DNA of 64,000 nucleotides from Nitrosospira sp. Nsp14 (GTDB lineage: Bacteria > Pseudomonadota > Gammaproteobacteria > Burkholderiales > Nitrosomonadaceae), in the NCBI RefSeq assembly GCF_900113575.1, contig NZ_FOPV01000013.1, positions 55,624 to 119,623 on the forward strand, in the 5' to 3' direction. Shown here in pieces: positions 27,282 to 36,571 of the stretch (position 1 is the first letter of the stretch; every line of letters starts with the position of its first letter). The notes beneath the pieces are model-generated. The model saw only the letters and a program-made list of their open reading frames with translations. It searched no databases and was not told where the DNA came from. A program made the translations under genes and the position numbers.

Positions 27282-27699
27282 CGTTTTCTAATCCCAACCA
27301 ATAAAAAATGAATAGCTTATCAATCGGTACCGAATAAAGCTGGCAAGAGCGAAGTCTCAGAGCGAAAGTTTTTTACCACATCGAGACTTAGGGTCGGATA
27401 ACTACAATGTGCCAACAGAACGGTATGAATCACAAAAAAGCTTTAATCTGATTCTTTAGCTGTACTAACAAGTATTTCCTCCCCAACCCGCTCCCGGCGG
27501 GTTTTGTTTATCCGGATATGTGGGTCAATTGCCTGCGAAAATCCAGCTCGACCGGCGCATCGGCCATCCAGGACGAGGCGCAATGCTTTATGCATAGCTT
27601 GAGGATGACACGCCAGCTGCAGGAACAATTATCCCAGCGGACCCTCTAATCTTTCCTTAATATTAATGGCGCTTGCCAAGGCAATAATTCAACCTGCAC
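27282..27699. other. Intergenic region holding an orphan terminator
   Basis: No gene is supported. A strong terminator lies at 27485-27510 with no coding sequence directly ahead of it on the plus strand. Confidence 0.4.
27485..27510 (+). terminator. Strong orphan rho-independent terminator
   Basis: AACCCGC (27485-27491), loop TCCCG, GCGGGTT (27497-27503), then TTGTTT. It could end a small RNA transcribed from about 27300-27480 or be left from a lost gene. Confidence 0.7.
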
Positions 27700-28923
27700 A
27701 TGAAGAGTCCAGAATTCACGCCCCCCGCTCCTGGTGAGCGAAAAAACATTCTTTCCGAAATGCGGAATCGGAAAATGGCTAGATCACCTCATGCTTATGT
27801 ACGAGGAAACACGGCCAAGTTTTACGAATGGCTGGAAGAGAAGACGATGCGATTTCCATCGGGACCCGCTATTTGGATTTGCGGCGATTGTCACTCAGGG
27901 AACCTCGGTCCCATCGCCAATCATGAAGGAAAAGTTGACATACAGATCAGGGATCTTGACCAAGCCGTTATTGGAAACCCGGCACACGACTTGATACGGC
28001 TCGGGTTATCTCTTGCTTCGGCCGTACGTGGATCCGGCTTGCCGGGTATTATCACTGCACAACTAATCGAAAACTTAATGTCAGGTTATGAGCATGCATT
28101 CGATATTCGGGATGAACCAGAATCGAAGCCAATCAAAACTCCAACATCTATAAAAATCGCAAAAAGAAAAGCAACCAGGCGGACCTGGAAGGAGTTAGCT
28201 AAGGAACGGTTGGAGCAATCCTCTCCACTTATCCCGCTGGGAAAAAATTTTTGGCCGCTTTCTCCGGAGGAGAGAGAGTCCATCAAAAAATTATTCGAGC
28301 TAAAAACCGTAACACACCTCGTGACTTCGCTACGTCTGAAGGATGACAACGCGGTTGTAAAGCTCCTCGATGCCGCATACTGGCAAAAAGGTTGCAGTTC
28401 GTTGGGAAACCTTCGCTATGCTGTGCTGCTTCAAATACAAAACAGTGCTTCCGATGAAAAAACGTTTTGCCTGATGGACATCAAGGAAGCAACGTTGCCA
28501 GTTGCGCCGAAGCAACAGGGTCAATTGATACCGGGTGAACATGCCGATCGGGTTGTCGCAGCGGCCCGGCATCTTTCGCCCCACCTGGGAGAAAGAATGG
28601 CGGCAGCACGCTTCCTGGATAAATCGGTGTTCCTAAGGGAGCTACTTCCCCAGGATATGAAAATTGAAGTCGGCAGCTTGACGGAAGACGAAGCGAGGGA
28701 ACTCGCGAGGTACTTGGGGGCGATAGTTGGAAGAGCACATCTGGGGCAGATGGATGTTTCCACCAAAAAAATGTGGTTTAGCGAACTTCAGAAAAATCGA
28801 TTTAAAACCCTGGATGCCCCTTCGTGGCTTTGGACAAGTATCGTGCATTTGATTACAAATCATGAAGGGCAGTACCTCGAGCATTGCCGAAAATACTCAG
28901 TGGGGAAAAACGAGCATGACTAA
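27700..28923 (+). CDS. DUF2252 family protein (407 aa)
   Basis: Contains the DUF2252 hallmark region: RSPHAYVRGNTAKFYEWL, then ICGDCHSGNLGP and IQIRDLDQAVIGNPAHDLIRL, resembling the HGDLHxxN...DFD pattern of aminoglycoside-phosphotransferase/kinase-like folds, and late QMDVSTKKMWFSEL. The family has no proven function; the motifs suggest a nucleotide-binding phosphotransferase fold (inference). About 407 residues is usual. ATG start 27700. It stands alone, 350 bp from an IS3 insertion. Confidence 0.85.
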   Translation: MKSPEFTPPAPGERKNILSEMRNRKMARSPHAYVRGNTAKFYEWLEEKTMRFPSGPAIWICGDCHSGNLGPIANHEGKVDIQIRDLDQAVIGNPAHDLIRLGLSLASAVRGSGLPGIITAQLIENLMSGYEHAFDIRDEPESKPIKTPTSIKIAKRKATRRTWKELAKERLEQSSPLIPLGKNFWPLSPEERESIKKLFELKTVTHLVTSLRLKDDNAVVKLLDAAYWQKGCSSLGNLRYAVLLQIQNSASDEKTFCLMDIKEATLPVAPKQQGQLIPGEHADRVVAAARHLSPHLGERMAAARFLDKSVFLRELLPQDMKIEVGSLTEDEARELARYLGAIVGRAHLGQMDVSTKKMWFSELQKNRFKTLDAPSWLWTSIVHLITNHEGQYLEHCRKYSVGKNEHD

Positions 28924-29273
28924 TTCAGCAGTATTTCCGATCATTCAAATTTGACCTGCATAAAATGTAATTCATAGGCATCGGGATCGAAGGTTAATTC
29001 AGCACATATTTGCTGAACTATTTCGCGGCCGTGTCCATCCTGAAGCTCCTGGCGTGGCGAAGAGCGAAACGCTCCTGCTTGCGCTGCAGCTAGGACTAGG
29101 TGATGTAGCGGTCATTCTCCCTGACAAGCCTGAGCGTATCTTCCCCGTTACGCGATATCAGCTGCTTAATCGGTTTTTGCAGGGTGGTCTGTCATATCGT
29201 ACAGCTGAGATATAACAAACAGAAATGCCGTGGGTCGACGGTCGTCATGCAGTACTGCCAGGTGGTAAATGAC
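28924..29273. other. Intergenic region before the IS3 element
   Basis: 350 bp with a small hairpin TTCAGCA-CATATT-TGCTGAA at 28998-29017. No gene seen. Confidence 0.35.
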
Positions 29274-29323
29274 TGAAACGCCCCGGGATTTGAGGAGGCT
29301 CCAACATCTGAGAGAATGGAGCC

Positions 29324-29647
29324 ATGAAAAAATCAAACAAGTTTTCCCCCGAGGTACGTGAGCGTGCGGTACACATGGTGCTCGAACACCGCGGCGAGTA
29401 CTCCTCCATGTGGACAGCCATCGAGTCTATTGCGCCCAAGATAGGGTGTGTGCCACAGACATTGAACGAATGGGTGCGCAAGCACGAGGTCGAGACCGGC
29501 ATGCGCAATGGGGTGACGAGCGCTGAAAGGGAGCGGGTAAAAGCGCTAGAGCGCGAAGTGAAAGAATTGCGAAAAGCCAACGAGATATTGAAACTGGCCA
29601 GTGCGTTTTTCGCCCAGGCGGAGCTCGACCGCCGATTCAAGTCTTGA
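29324..29647 (+). CDS. IS3-family transposase OrfA (107 aa)
   Basis: Helix-turn-helix domain ([20 protein letters not shown] ... [16 protein letters not shown]) followed by a leucine-zipper-like coiled coil ([20 protein letters not shown]). It binds the ends and regulates transposition. Overlaps OrfB by 4 bp, in a different frame; production of an OrfAB fusion by frameshifting is usual for the family. Confidence 0.9.
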   Translation: MKKSNKFSPEVRERAVHMVLEHRGEYSSMWTAIESIAPKIGCVPQTLNEWVRKHEVETGMRNGVTSAERERVKALEREVKELRKANEILKLASAFFAQAELDRRFKS

Positions 29648-30552
29648 GAGCGTTCATTGATGCGCATCGGGATGTCTGCGGGGTCGAGCCGATTTGTAAG
29701 GTGTTGCAGATTGCCCCGTCAGGCTACTGGCGCTACGCTGCGCAGCAAAGGAATCCAGAATTGCGTTGCGCACGCGCCAAGCGTGATGACATGCTGATGC
29801 CGGAAATTCAACGTGTTTGGCAGGCCAATATGCAGGTCTATGGCGCTGATAAAGTCTGGCATCAGCTCAATCGCGAACATGACCACGTGGCACGTTGTAC
29901 GGTTGAACGCTTGATGCGGCGCATGGGGCTGCAAGGCGTACAACGGGGTAAAACCGTACGCACCACGATTCCTGACACATCGGTCCCATGCCCGCTGGAC
30001 AAGGTCAATCGGCAATTCAAAGCGGAACACCCAAATCAGCTATGGGTTTCGGACTTTACCCATGTTTCGACTTGGCAAGGCTGGTTGTACGTGGCCTTCG
30101 TCATTGACGTATTTGCCCGGCGTATCGTAGGTTGGCGCGTGAGCAGTTCCATGCACACGGGCTTCGTACTCGATGCGCTGGAGCAGGCGCTCTATGCTCG
30201 CCAGCCAAAGCTCTCCGATGGCTTGATCCACCACAGCGATAGAGGCTCCCAGTATGTCTCTATCCGCTATACCGAGCGTCTAGCCGAAGCAGGTATTGAA
30301 CCCTCGGTGGGCAGCCGGGGAGACAGTTACGACAATGCCTTGGCTGAAACCATCAACGGCCTGTACAAAGCCGAATTGATACACCGACGTGCGCCCTGGA
30401 AGACAAAAGCGGCGGTGGAACTGGCCACCCTGGAATGGGTATCGTGGTTCAACCATCAACGTCTGCTCGAACCCATCGGTTATATTCCACCGGCTGAGGC
30501 CGAGGAAAATTATTATCGACAGCAGGCAGAAAAGGCCACGGTAGAGGTCTAA
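29644..30552 (+). CDS. IS3-family transposase OrfB, DDE integrase (302 aa)
   Basis: rve-type catalytic core: first Asp in WVSDFTHV, second in HHSDRGSQY, Glu in [13 protein letters not shown]. The N-terminus has the HTH-like region [13 protein letters not shown]. Starts at TTG 29644 within the OrfA stop region, as expected for translation by frameshifting from OrfA. No damage is seen. Confidence 0.92.
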   Translation: MRAFIDAHRDVCGVEPICKVLQIAPSGYWRYAAQQRNPELRCARAKRDDMLMPEIQRVWQANMQVYGADKVWHQLNREHDHVARCTVERLMRRMGLQGVQRGKTVRTTIPDTSVPCPLDKVNRQFKAEHPNQLWVSDFTHVSTWQGWLYVAFVIDVFARRIVGWRVSSSMHTGFVLDALEQALYARQPKLSDGLIHHSDRGSQYVSIRYTERLAEAGIEPSVGSRGDSYDNALAETINGLYKAELIHRRAPWKTKAAVELATLEWVSWFNHQRLLEPIGYIPPAEAEENYYRQQAEKATVEV

Positions 30553-30638
30553 CTTAAACCAACCAGCCTCCATGAAATCCAGGGCGGTTCAGACAGCTCA
30601 AGCAAGGCTGCTTGAGCTATCACTAATTGAAATACCAG

Positions 30639-31058
30639 TTACTGTTTTTTTACAGGAACATTATTTACATCGTGATTTTCGTAAGTGAAACCACCGGTAC
30701 CGTTCCAGTTATTATCAATAGCCATATTGGCAGTGAATTTAGCCAGGTAAGATCCGATTGCGGGAGGTGGAAAACTTTGAACATATTCACCTTCAAGTGA
30801 AACGACTTGGGTAACGGTGCCGAATCCAGTAGGGCGAATTTGTCCAGTTACATTTTTTACAACGATAACTCCATTTGGAGAAGCAAGTGCTTGGGTAATT
30901 TCGACTGTACCGGATACGGTATGTGCTCCCGGAACAACCACTAATGAAAAATGCATGATTGGAGCGCCGGGCATTCCAACATTTCCTACGGTTCCAGTTA
31001 CTAAATAAGCTCCGATCAGTGAACTCTCATACTGGGTTTTTTGGGCTACTTCTGTCAT
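30639..31058 (-). CDS. Small soluble protein, possibly DUF1842 (139 aa)
   Basis: Reads MTEVAQKTQYESSLIGAYLV, then GTVGNVGMPGAPIMHFSLVV, VSGTVEITQAL and NGTGGFTYENHDVNN. The pattern of alternating hydrophobic residues suggests a beta-sandwich. It resembles DUF1842 proteins (MPGAP and GTVEITQA features), a family of unknown function; I hold this loosely. No signal peptide. ATG with AAGG upstream. It stands between the IS3 element and a divergent small gene. Confidence 0.6.
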   Translation of the reverse strand: MTEVAQKTQYESSLIGAYLVTGTVGNVGMPGAPIMHFSLVVVPGAHTVSGTVEITQALASPNGVIVVKNVTGQIRPTGFGTVTQVVSLEGEYVQSFPPPAIGSYLAKFTANMAIDNNWNGTGGFTYENHDVNNVPVKKQ

Positions 31059-31524
31059 AACGAAACCTTATAAGTTATTTGTCCTACTCATGAGGCTTTT
31101 CGGAATACGCCCCCGTTTTAACTCCATGTACGGACCATGCCCGCGTATTAAAAGATACTATCGTTCATAGGCGGAAGCTGATCCTAATCCGCTTTCTTGC
31201 GAAGCAAAGCAATAAATACAATTGAAATTCCCCGCCTATTCTCTCCTTGGCTCGGTGCGCAGAGGCGTGCCGATTGCACTTCTCAATTCCAAATACGCAA
31301 GATTTCGAAATCTTCCCGCTCGTAGGCGCCGAGCACCTGCTTGAATTCCCCGCTTTCACTAGACACTTTTGAGCCGGTTGCTATACTGCTTTTTCGAACT
31401 CTACTGGAGACAGGCTATTGTTGTAGCCATGTCGCCTGCTGTCCTGGCCCAACCGCGCCCTGACTTGGCTGGTGTTCAAGCGCGAGCGCAATGGCAATAG
31501 ATTAAACGAGTGAAGGAGAACCAC
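31059..31524. other. Divergent intergenic region
   Basis: 465 bp between two small genes reading apart. Must hold promoters for one or both; GAAGGAG stands directly before 31525. No clear motif otherwise. Confidence 0.35.
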
Positions 31525-31923
31525 ATGGCAATTTCAGTGATTGCAGTGGATCCCAATCAAACCATTCCACCCGGCCTGGCAGCGGGGGGCCTCACGATCC
31601 TCAGCGGGATTGTGGAATGTGTTTTCAAGGGCGATACTCCAGGGGCGATCAGCAGGGATACGTTGACTTTCACTGTCGGGCCCGTGAATTTAGGTCCCGT
31701 TGGGCCGATAGCAAGCTGCACCATGTCCCTAGCGAGTTTCGCATATGATGGCGCGGTGAGTGATGCGCTATGGGCCGTCGACAGCGCACGCGTGCCGGCC
31801 TTCGTCGACGTGGACAGGGGCAGCGGGACGGCACAACTGGAAGTAGTCGGTAACTTGGCGGTCAGGGGTCCGAACGGGATCATTCTTCGGGTCAATTACA
31901 TCGTCTTTTATGTGTCATCGTGA
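31525..31923 (+). CDS. Hypothetical small beta-rich protein (132 aa)
   Basis: ATG 31525 has GAAGGAG 6 bases upstream; an in-frame GTG at 31510 is less likely. Sequence MAISVIAVDPNQTIPPGLAA...LTILSGIVECVFKGDTPG...VVGNLAVRGPNGIILRVNYI is rich in Val, Gly and short strands, with three cysteine-poor segments and no signal peptide or membrane helix. I do not recognise a family. Size and composition are like those of its divergent neighbour. Confidence 0.6.
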   Translation: MAISVIAVDPNQTIPPGLAAGGLTILSGIVECVFKGDTPGAISRDTLTFTVGPVNLGPVGPIASCTMSLASFAYDGAVSDALWAVDSARVPAFVDVDRGSGTAQLEVVGNLAVRGPNGIILRVNYIVFYVSS

Positions 31924-32282
31924 CGGCAAGGGTATCAACCGCGAAATTTAAAGCAAGGCGGCATGCGCTGGGACATCCCGCAAAAACACTTCACTCCTTC
32001 CGGTATGTCGTCATCAATCGCCTGTACGGGATCATGCGGGAGCGCCTACTGGTAGCGGAAATTACCGGCGAGCGTCGTCGGGGCCACCACGTGTTGGCGT
32101 GTTGATCAACGTGTATCTCGATCCGATCGAAACAAGCCGGCCAGCGGAGACGCAATCCTCATTTCGGGGCCAATGCATGATCTCGGGTTAAGCCTCGATT
32201 CATGCTCTGAAAAGGCTTGAAGGGAAGAACGCCGTCCCATGAGCTTCGAGCACCGTGGAGACGCTACTTATGGGGATGACAG
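31924..32282. other. Intergenic region
   Basis: 358 bp between the small hypothetical gene and the efflux pump. A short open frame at its left is not supported by a start site or by protein-like composition. Confidence 0.3.
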
Positions 32283-33875
32283 ATGAGTCTCTGCACTGCT
32301 TCCGCATCCGATGAGCCCGCGATCATGGCTGCGCCAGCCGCTGCCCCATGCGCCGAGCACGTTCGCCCCATGGTGCTGGCGGCGACAATACTCGCTTCCG
32401 GTATGGTCTTCATTGACAGCACAGTCGTCAATGTTGCCCTGCCGGCGCTGCAGCATGAATTCAGCGCAAGCGCAGGACAGGTCCAGTGGGTTATCGAATC
32501 ATATGCGCTGTTTCTGGCGGCCCTGCTGTTGGCAGGCGGCAGCGCTGGCGACCGGTACGGCCGGCGCCGGGTATTTCTGGCCGGCGTCATGCTGTTCGCC
32601 GCGGCATCCGTATGGTGTGGCATGGCAGCCAGCATCCAGCAGCTCATCTGCGCCAGGGCCGTGCAGGGCGTGGGTGGAGCACTACTGGTGCCGGGCAGCC
32701 TTGCGCTGATCAGCGCCTCGTTCCCAACGGATGTTCGTGGCAAAGCCATCGGCACCTGGTCCGGCTATACCGCAATCACCGCCGCACTGGGACCGGTGAC
32801 AGGCGGCTTTCTAATAGAGCAGTGGTCATGGCGTGCCGCCTTTCTAGTCAATATCCCGCTGGCGCTGGCAGTGCTATTCCTCACTTTGCGCTACGTACCT
32901 GAAAGCCGGGGCAGGGAAAAGGGGCGCCTGGACTGGCTGGGCGCTGCATTGGCCAGCATCAGTCTTGGCGCGCTGGTATTCGCTCTTATTCTGTCCTCTA
33001 CCGCCGGCTGGCTCGATTTGGGGGTTGCCGGTTCCTTTTTACTGGCTGCGGTCGCTTCAGTGGCTTTTGTGCTGCAGGAGCGTGGGCATCCCGCGCCCTT
33101 GCTTTCGCTGCAGCTTTTCCGTTCGCACGACTTTTCCGGGGCCAATTTGCTCACGCTGCTTCTATATGCCGCCCTGGGCGGAAGTTTGTATTTTCTGCCG
33201 CTCAACCTGATACAGGTGCAGGGCTATACTGCAGTGGAGGCGGGCGCCGCCTTGCTGCCCTTCATACTCACCATGTTCCTGTTGTCGCGCTGGGCAGGCG
33301 CGCTGGTAGACCGTTACGGCGCGAAGAAACCGTTGATGATCGGCCCGGCTATTGCTGCGCTGGGGTTTGGCCTATTCGCATTGCCAGCGACCGGTGGAAG
33401 CTATTGGCTTACGTTCTTCCCGGCTGTAATGGTTCTGGGCCTGGGCATGGCGATCAGCGTGTCGCCGCTCACGACCACCGTGATGAATGCCCTGGACAGC
33501 AGCCAGGCCGGCGCTGCGTCCGGCATCAACAATGCCGTCTCGCGGCTTGCTGCGCTGCTGGCGATTGCGCTGTTTGGCATCGTGATGAGCGTGGCCTTCC
33601 GGCATGCGATAGCTGATCTCGAACACAAAGTGTCGCCCGGGGTGAGCAGGGAAGTCTTTGCGCATTGGGACAGGCTAGCCGGGATCGACGTGCCGGCCGC
33701 AGCGACTCGGGACGAACAAATTACTGTAAAGGCCGATGTCGGTGATGCTTTCGTCTATGGATTTCGTTGGGTCATGCTTTTGTCGGCTGTGCTGGCGCTG
33801 GCAAGTTCCTATAGTGCATGGCGGCTCATAGGGCAGCGTGGTCAACACCGATCGGACCAGTTTTATGGCGAATAG
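32283..33875 (+). CDS. MFS drug efflux transporter, DHA2 (EmrB/QacA) type (530 aa)
   Basis: About 14 membrane segments. Motifs of the 14-helix drug:proton antiporters are present: DSTVVNVALPAL in helix 1 (motif D1), GDRYGRRRVFLAG after helix 2 (motif A), ARAVQGVGGALLVPGSLALI (motif B) and GYTAITAALGPVTGGFL (motif C). It exports unknown toxic compounds across the inner membrane using the proton gradient. No adaptor (EmrA-like) or regulator gene is adjacent. Length is normal. Confidence 0.9.
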   Translation: MSLCTASASDEPAIMAAPAAAPCAEHVRPMVLAATILASGMVFIDSTVVNVALPALQHEFSASAGQVQWVIESYALFLAALLLAGGSAGDRYGRRRVFLAGVMLFAAASVWCGMAASIQQLICARAVQGVGGALLVPGSLALISASFPTDVRGKAIGTWSGYTAITAALGPVTGGFLIEQWSWRAAFLVNIPLALAVLFLTLRYVPESRGREKGRLDWLGAALASISLGALVFALILSSTAGWLDLGVAGSFLLAAVASVAFVLQERGHPAPLLSLQLFRSHDFSGANLLTLLLYAALGGSLYFLPLNLIQVQGYTAVEAGAALLPFILTMFLLSRWAGALVDRYGAKKPLMIGPAIAALGFGLFALPATGGSYWLTFFPAVMVLGLGMAISVSPLTTTVMNALDSSQAGAASGINNAVSRLAALLAIALFGIVMSVAFRHAIADLEHKVSPGVSREVFAHWDRLAGIDVPAAATRDEQITVKADVGDAFVYGFRWVMLLSAVLALASSYSAWRLIGQRGQHRSDQFYGE

Positions 33876-33899
33876 CTATAGCTAAAGGCCTGGACTGAA

Positions 33900-34052
33900 C
33901 TGATCCACAGGACCACGAGGAGGACCGTTCCATCAATGGTTGAGAACCACGGCATCTGCCAGCCGATGCGTTTATGGAACGCTTCGATCTCGTCCACCGG
34001 GGCACGCGAGACGAAGACCAGCGCGGTGTCGCACGCGTGAAGATGCGTCAGA
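33900..34052 (-). pseudogene. Remnant of a DUF899 (thioredoxin-like) gene
   Basis: Minus-strand frame reads LTHLHACDTALVFVSRAPVD then EIEAFHKRIGWQMPWFSTIDGT, matching the middle of DUF899 proteins (VSRAP...I-A...RMGW-FPW-SS). Neither end of the gene is present. Confidence 0.7.
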
Positions 34053-34110
34053 TGCGGAGTTGCCTGAGGACACCGCTCCCGTTAATTGACGTCGGAATAT
34101 TACCATCTGA

Positions 34111-34704
34111 TCACTTCTTTCTGGCCGGGGGGTAGTCTGCGAATGCCTTAGCGATTCCCGTGTCGGCCATTTTTAGATTCTCCTCCTGGCTCCCCGACAA
34201 TGTTCCCACAATCGTCGCGCGCCACACCAACTCTTTTTTCGACGACTCAACCAGATCCACGATCAAGGTACCTTCCTGATACTCATAGGTGGTCACATCA
34301 CCCCCATAGCCGCCTGCCCCATATCTGCCACCATAGGGATAGTTGGGCCCCCACCCGTACCTGCCACCATAGGCGCCCGCCGGCATGCCGGTACTCTCAA
34401 CACGTTGCTTGTCCTTTACACCCACCCAAAAATGTACCAACAGGTCAGAACGCTCTTCCGAGCCGACTCGCTGTAGCCCCTTGGCGGTCAACTGCTGACC
34501 GACCATCGCTTCGATCCGCTTCCGTAAGAGCGAATTGTCCAACACTCCACCCTGATCTTTATCCGTCAGCCCCGTGAAAGCAAATGTGCGAAAAGCGGGA
34601 AAGTCGGCGGACGGATCAAAATCCGTGAGAACCTTCGACGGTCCCGCACAACCGGCAGCTAACAGCCCCAGGGCCAGCGATACGAGCCAGAATCTGATAT
34701 TCAT
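34111..34704 (-). CDS. DUF4136 lipoprotein (197 aa)
   Basis: Lipobox AAGC at residues ~16-19 after MNIRFWLVSLALGLL. The DUF4136 domain follows: VLTDFDPSADFPAFRTFAF, LRKRIEAMVGQQLTAKGLQR, SDLLVHFWVGVKDK, a Gly/Tyr-rich stretch (~105-130), then EGTLIVDLVESSKKELVWRA. Members are outer-membrane-associated lipoproteins of unknown function. GGGAG stands upstream of the ATG. Single gene. Confidence 0.85.
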   Translation of the reverse strand: MNIRFWLVSLALGLLAAGCAGPSKVLTDFDPSADFPAFRTFAFTGLTDKDQGGVLDNSLLRKRIEAMVGQQLTAKGLQRVGSEERSDLLVHFWVGVKDKQRVESTGMPAGAYGGRYGWGPNYPYGGRYGAGGYGGDVTTYEYQEGTLIVDLVESSKKELVWRATIVGTLSGSQEENLKMADTGIAKAFADYPPARKK

Positions 34705-35080
34705 CTTCTATCTCCCTTATATTGGGGGTCTCGTGCAGAACACACTAACCCAGAACGTATACTGAATTCCAACTTGGAATGGACAGGAAAATCCGATGGG
34801 CTTAATCGCATGTTTCAACCGGATAACCTATCGCGGGTTCAAATTCGAAGTGCAACCGCTGATAGTGGCTTACTGTATCGCATTCCGCCCCAAATCATCC
34901 TAAATTCCGTGGTCGGCGGGAATAAAGTATACGGTTTTTGGGGTATAGGGTAAGGCACAACGACTCAGAAGGGCATTTCATTCCAAGGGCTATGCACGTG
35001 ATTTTCCCTCGATTTTTCGTCCTCCAACAGGTGTGGTTCATGCTACCAATTGTTCGTTCTGCTGAGCAGCGAGCCAGTCA
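34705..35080. other. Intergenic region before a mobile-element graveyard
   Basis: 375 bp, nothing supported. Confidence 0.3.
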
Positions 35081-35350
35081 TCAAGGAGCTGCATCGGCGG
35101 CTTGTAGCCCAGCGTCGGGGGGGCGCGGTCTCCGATTGTAGAATACCTCGATATACTCGACGCTCGTCAATGTCATCGCTGCTCGTGTTTCATAGCGCAG
35201 CCCATGCGCACGCTCGTTCTTGAGACTATTGAACCAGCTTTCGGTCGGGGCGTTATCCCAACAATTCCCCTTGCAGCTCATCGAGCAAACCATACCGCAT
35301 TCCTTCAGCTTGTCCTGGAAGGCAAGACTGGCGTACTGACTGCCCCGGAC
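35081..35350 (-). pseudogene. 3' remnant of another IS3-type OrfB
   Basis: Minus-strand frame reads RGSQYASLAFQDKLKECGMV then CSMSCKGNCWDNAPTESWFN, SLKNERAHGLRYETR and YIEVFYNRR, the end of an IS150-like transposase including the final Glu (ESWF). Upstream codons (towards 35600) look related but are broken. It differs from the intact IS3 element at 29274. Confidence 0.85.
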
Positions 35351-35663
35351 GCCCTTCTAAATATCAAGTGGCAACTTGGACCTGGTCGATCTGGCGGTTT
35401 GGCTGCCATATGGTGTAAAAGACTTCCCGAGCGATATAGCGCCAAGGAGGCAGGACAAGCAAAGCTGCTTGTCGCGTTCACCGAAGACCTGATGGATTTG
35501 TGGGGAGACCTCCTTGAAAAATGCCCGGTTGCATGGCCGCTCAACATGAGGCTTGGAAGCGTATGACTGGTGCTGAGGAATATGTTTTGAAGGTCGGGCT
35601 GACCCACCGCGAGGAACTAGCAGTAAGGCAACAATAGCGTCATTAATCGGGTCGGAAGCTGCC

Positions 35664-35839
35664 TAACGATGGATCTGGGCTTGCGCGGCCACGGCCAGAC
35701 TTTTGATGATGCCCTGTTGCAGTACCTGTTGCCGCTGGGCAGGTAGCATATCAACCTCACCGGCGATTACCTCTGGCGCAGCAGCGCCAAAATCAGCGGT
35801 AGCATGTTCAGGCCGCTACGGTCACTGCAACCGACTTAG
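35664..35839 (+). pseudogene. 3' remnant of a Tn3-family transposase
   Basis: The frame ends HINLTGDYLWRSSAKISGSM then FRPLRSLQPT-stop, the invariant C-terminus of Tn3-family TnpA. A TAG replaces the Trp-Glu region just before HINLTGDY, and the sequence further upstream is not clearly alignable. About 60 codons of a ~1,000-residue protein survive. Confidence 0.75.
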
Positions 35840-35937
35840 CGTGCTTTATTGTCTGATTTCTGATGCAACCGCTTGTTTGACAGAGGATAAAACGCTAAGG
35901 TTGAATACACGTATCTTTCCAACTCAGGAGAACCAAG

Positions 35938-36417
35938 ATGGCCAGCAAAAACACGATTTGCCTCTGGTACGACGGCACCGCCTTGGATGCTGCGAAGTTC
36001 TACGCGGAGACGTTCCCGAACAGCGCAGTGGGGGCGATCCATCGCGCGCCTGGCGACTATCCTTCGGGCAAACAGGGCGATGTCTTGACAGTCGAATTCT
36101 CGGTAATGGGCATCCCTTGTCTCGGCCTGAACGGGGGCCCAGCGTTCAAGCACAACGAGGCATTCTCGTTCCAGGTTGCGACCGACGACCAGGCCGAAAC
36201 GGACCGCTTGTGGAACGCGATTGTCGGAAATGGGGGCCAAGAAAGCGCATGCGGCTGGTGCAAGGACAAGTGGGGACTGTCGTGGCAGATCACGCCACGC
36301 GCCCTGACCACCGCGATCGCCGATCCTGATCCAGCCGCGGCCAAGCGCGCGTTCGAAGCCATGATGGAAATGAGAAAGATCGACATAGCTGTGATTGAAG
36401 CGGCTCGACGTGGCTGA
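35938..36417 (+). CDS. VOC-fold PhnB-like protein (159 aa)
   Basis: Two beta-alpha-beta-beta-beta halves of the vicinal-oxygen-chelate fold: TICLWYDGTALDAAKFYAET...FPNS, VLTVEFSVMGIPCLGLNGGP, then FSFQVATDDQAETDRLWNAI and CGWCKDKWGLSWQITP. This is the PhnB / 3-demethylubiquinone-methyltransferase-like group, whose biochemical role is generally unknown despite the name. GGAG precedes ATG 35938. Single gene, flanked by the Tn3 remnant, so it may have been carried in with mobile DNA. Confidence 0.85.
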   Translation: MASKNTICLWYDGTALDAAKFYAETFPNSAVGAIHRAPGDYPSGKQGDVLTVEFSVMGIPCLGLNGGPAFKHNEAFSFQVATDDQAETDRLWNAIVGNGGQESACGWCKDKWGLSWQITPRALTTAIADPDPAAAKRAFEAMMEMRKIDIAVIEAARRG

Positions 36418-36571
36418 CGCTTCCGATGGCTAACCCGTATCGCCGCGCCTGCGTGCTTGTGTTGGCGGGAATGGCTGCTTTGGGTGGGAGCAGAGCATTC
36501 ACGATCTGATACATCCTGCAGATCTATTCATAATTTGTACAATTTAATTTTCTGATACAAGGAATTTGCCC

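Larger units (their letters stand above)
29274..30591 (+). mobile_element. Intact IS3-family insertion sequence (1,318 bp)
   Basis: Left end TGAAACGCCCCGGGATTTGA and right end (reverse complement) TGAACCGCCCTGGATTTCAT are imperfect inverted repeats, each running on to GGAGGC. GAC on both sides (29271-29273 and 30592-30594) is a 3-bp target duplication. Two transposase frames lie inside. All parts needed for mobility appear intact, so the insertion may be recent. Confidence 0.9.

Noticed and set aside
31165..31359. Short minus-strand frame between the two small hypothetical genes
   Set aside because: No ribosome site and no protein-like pattern; it lies in the shared promoter region.
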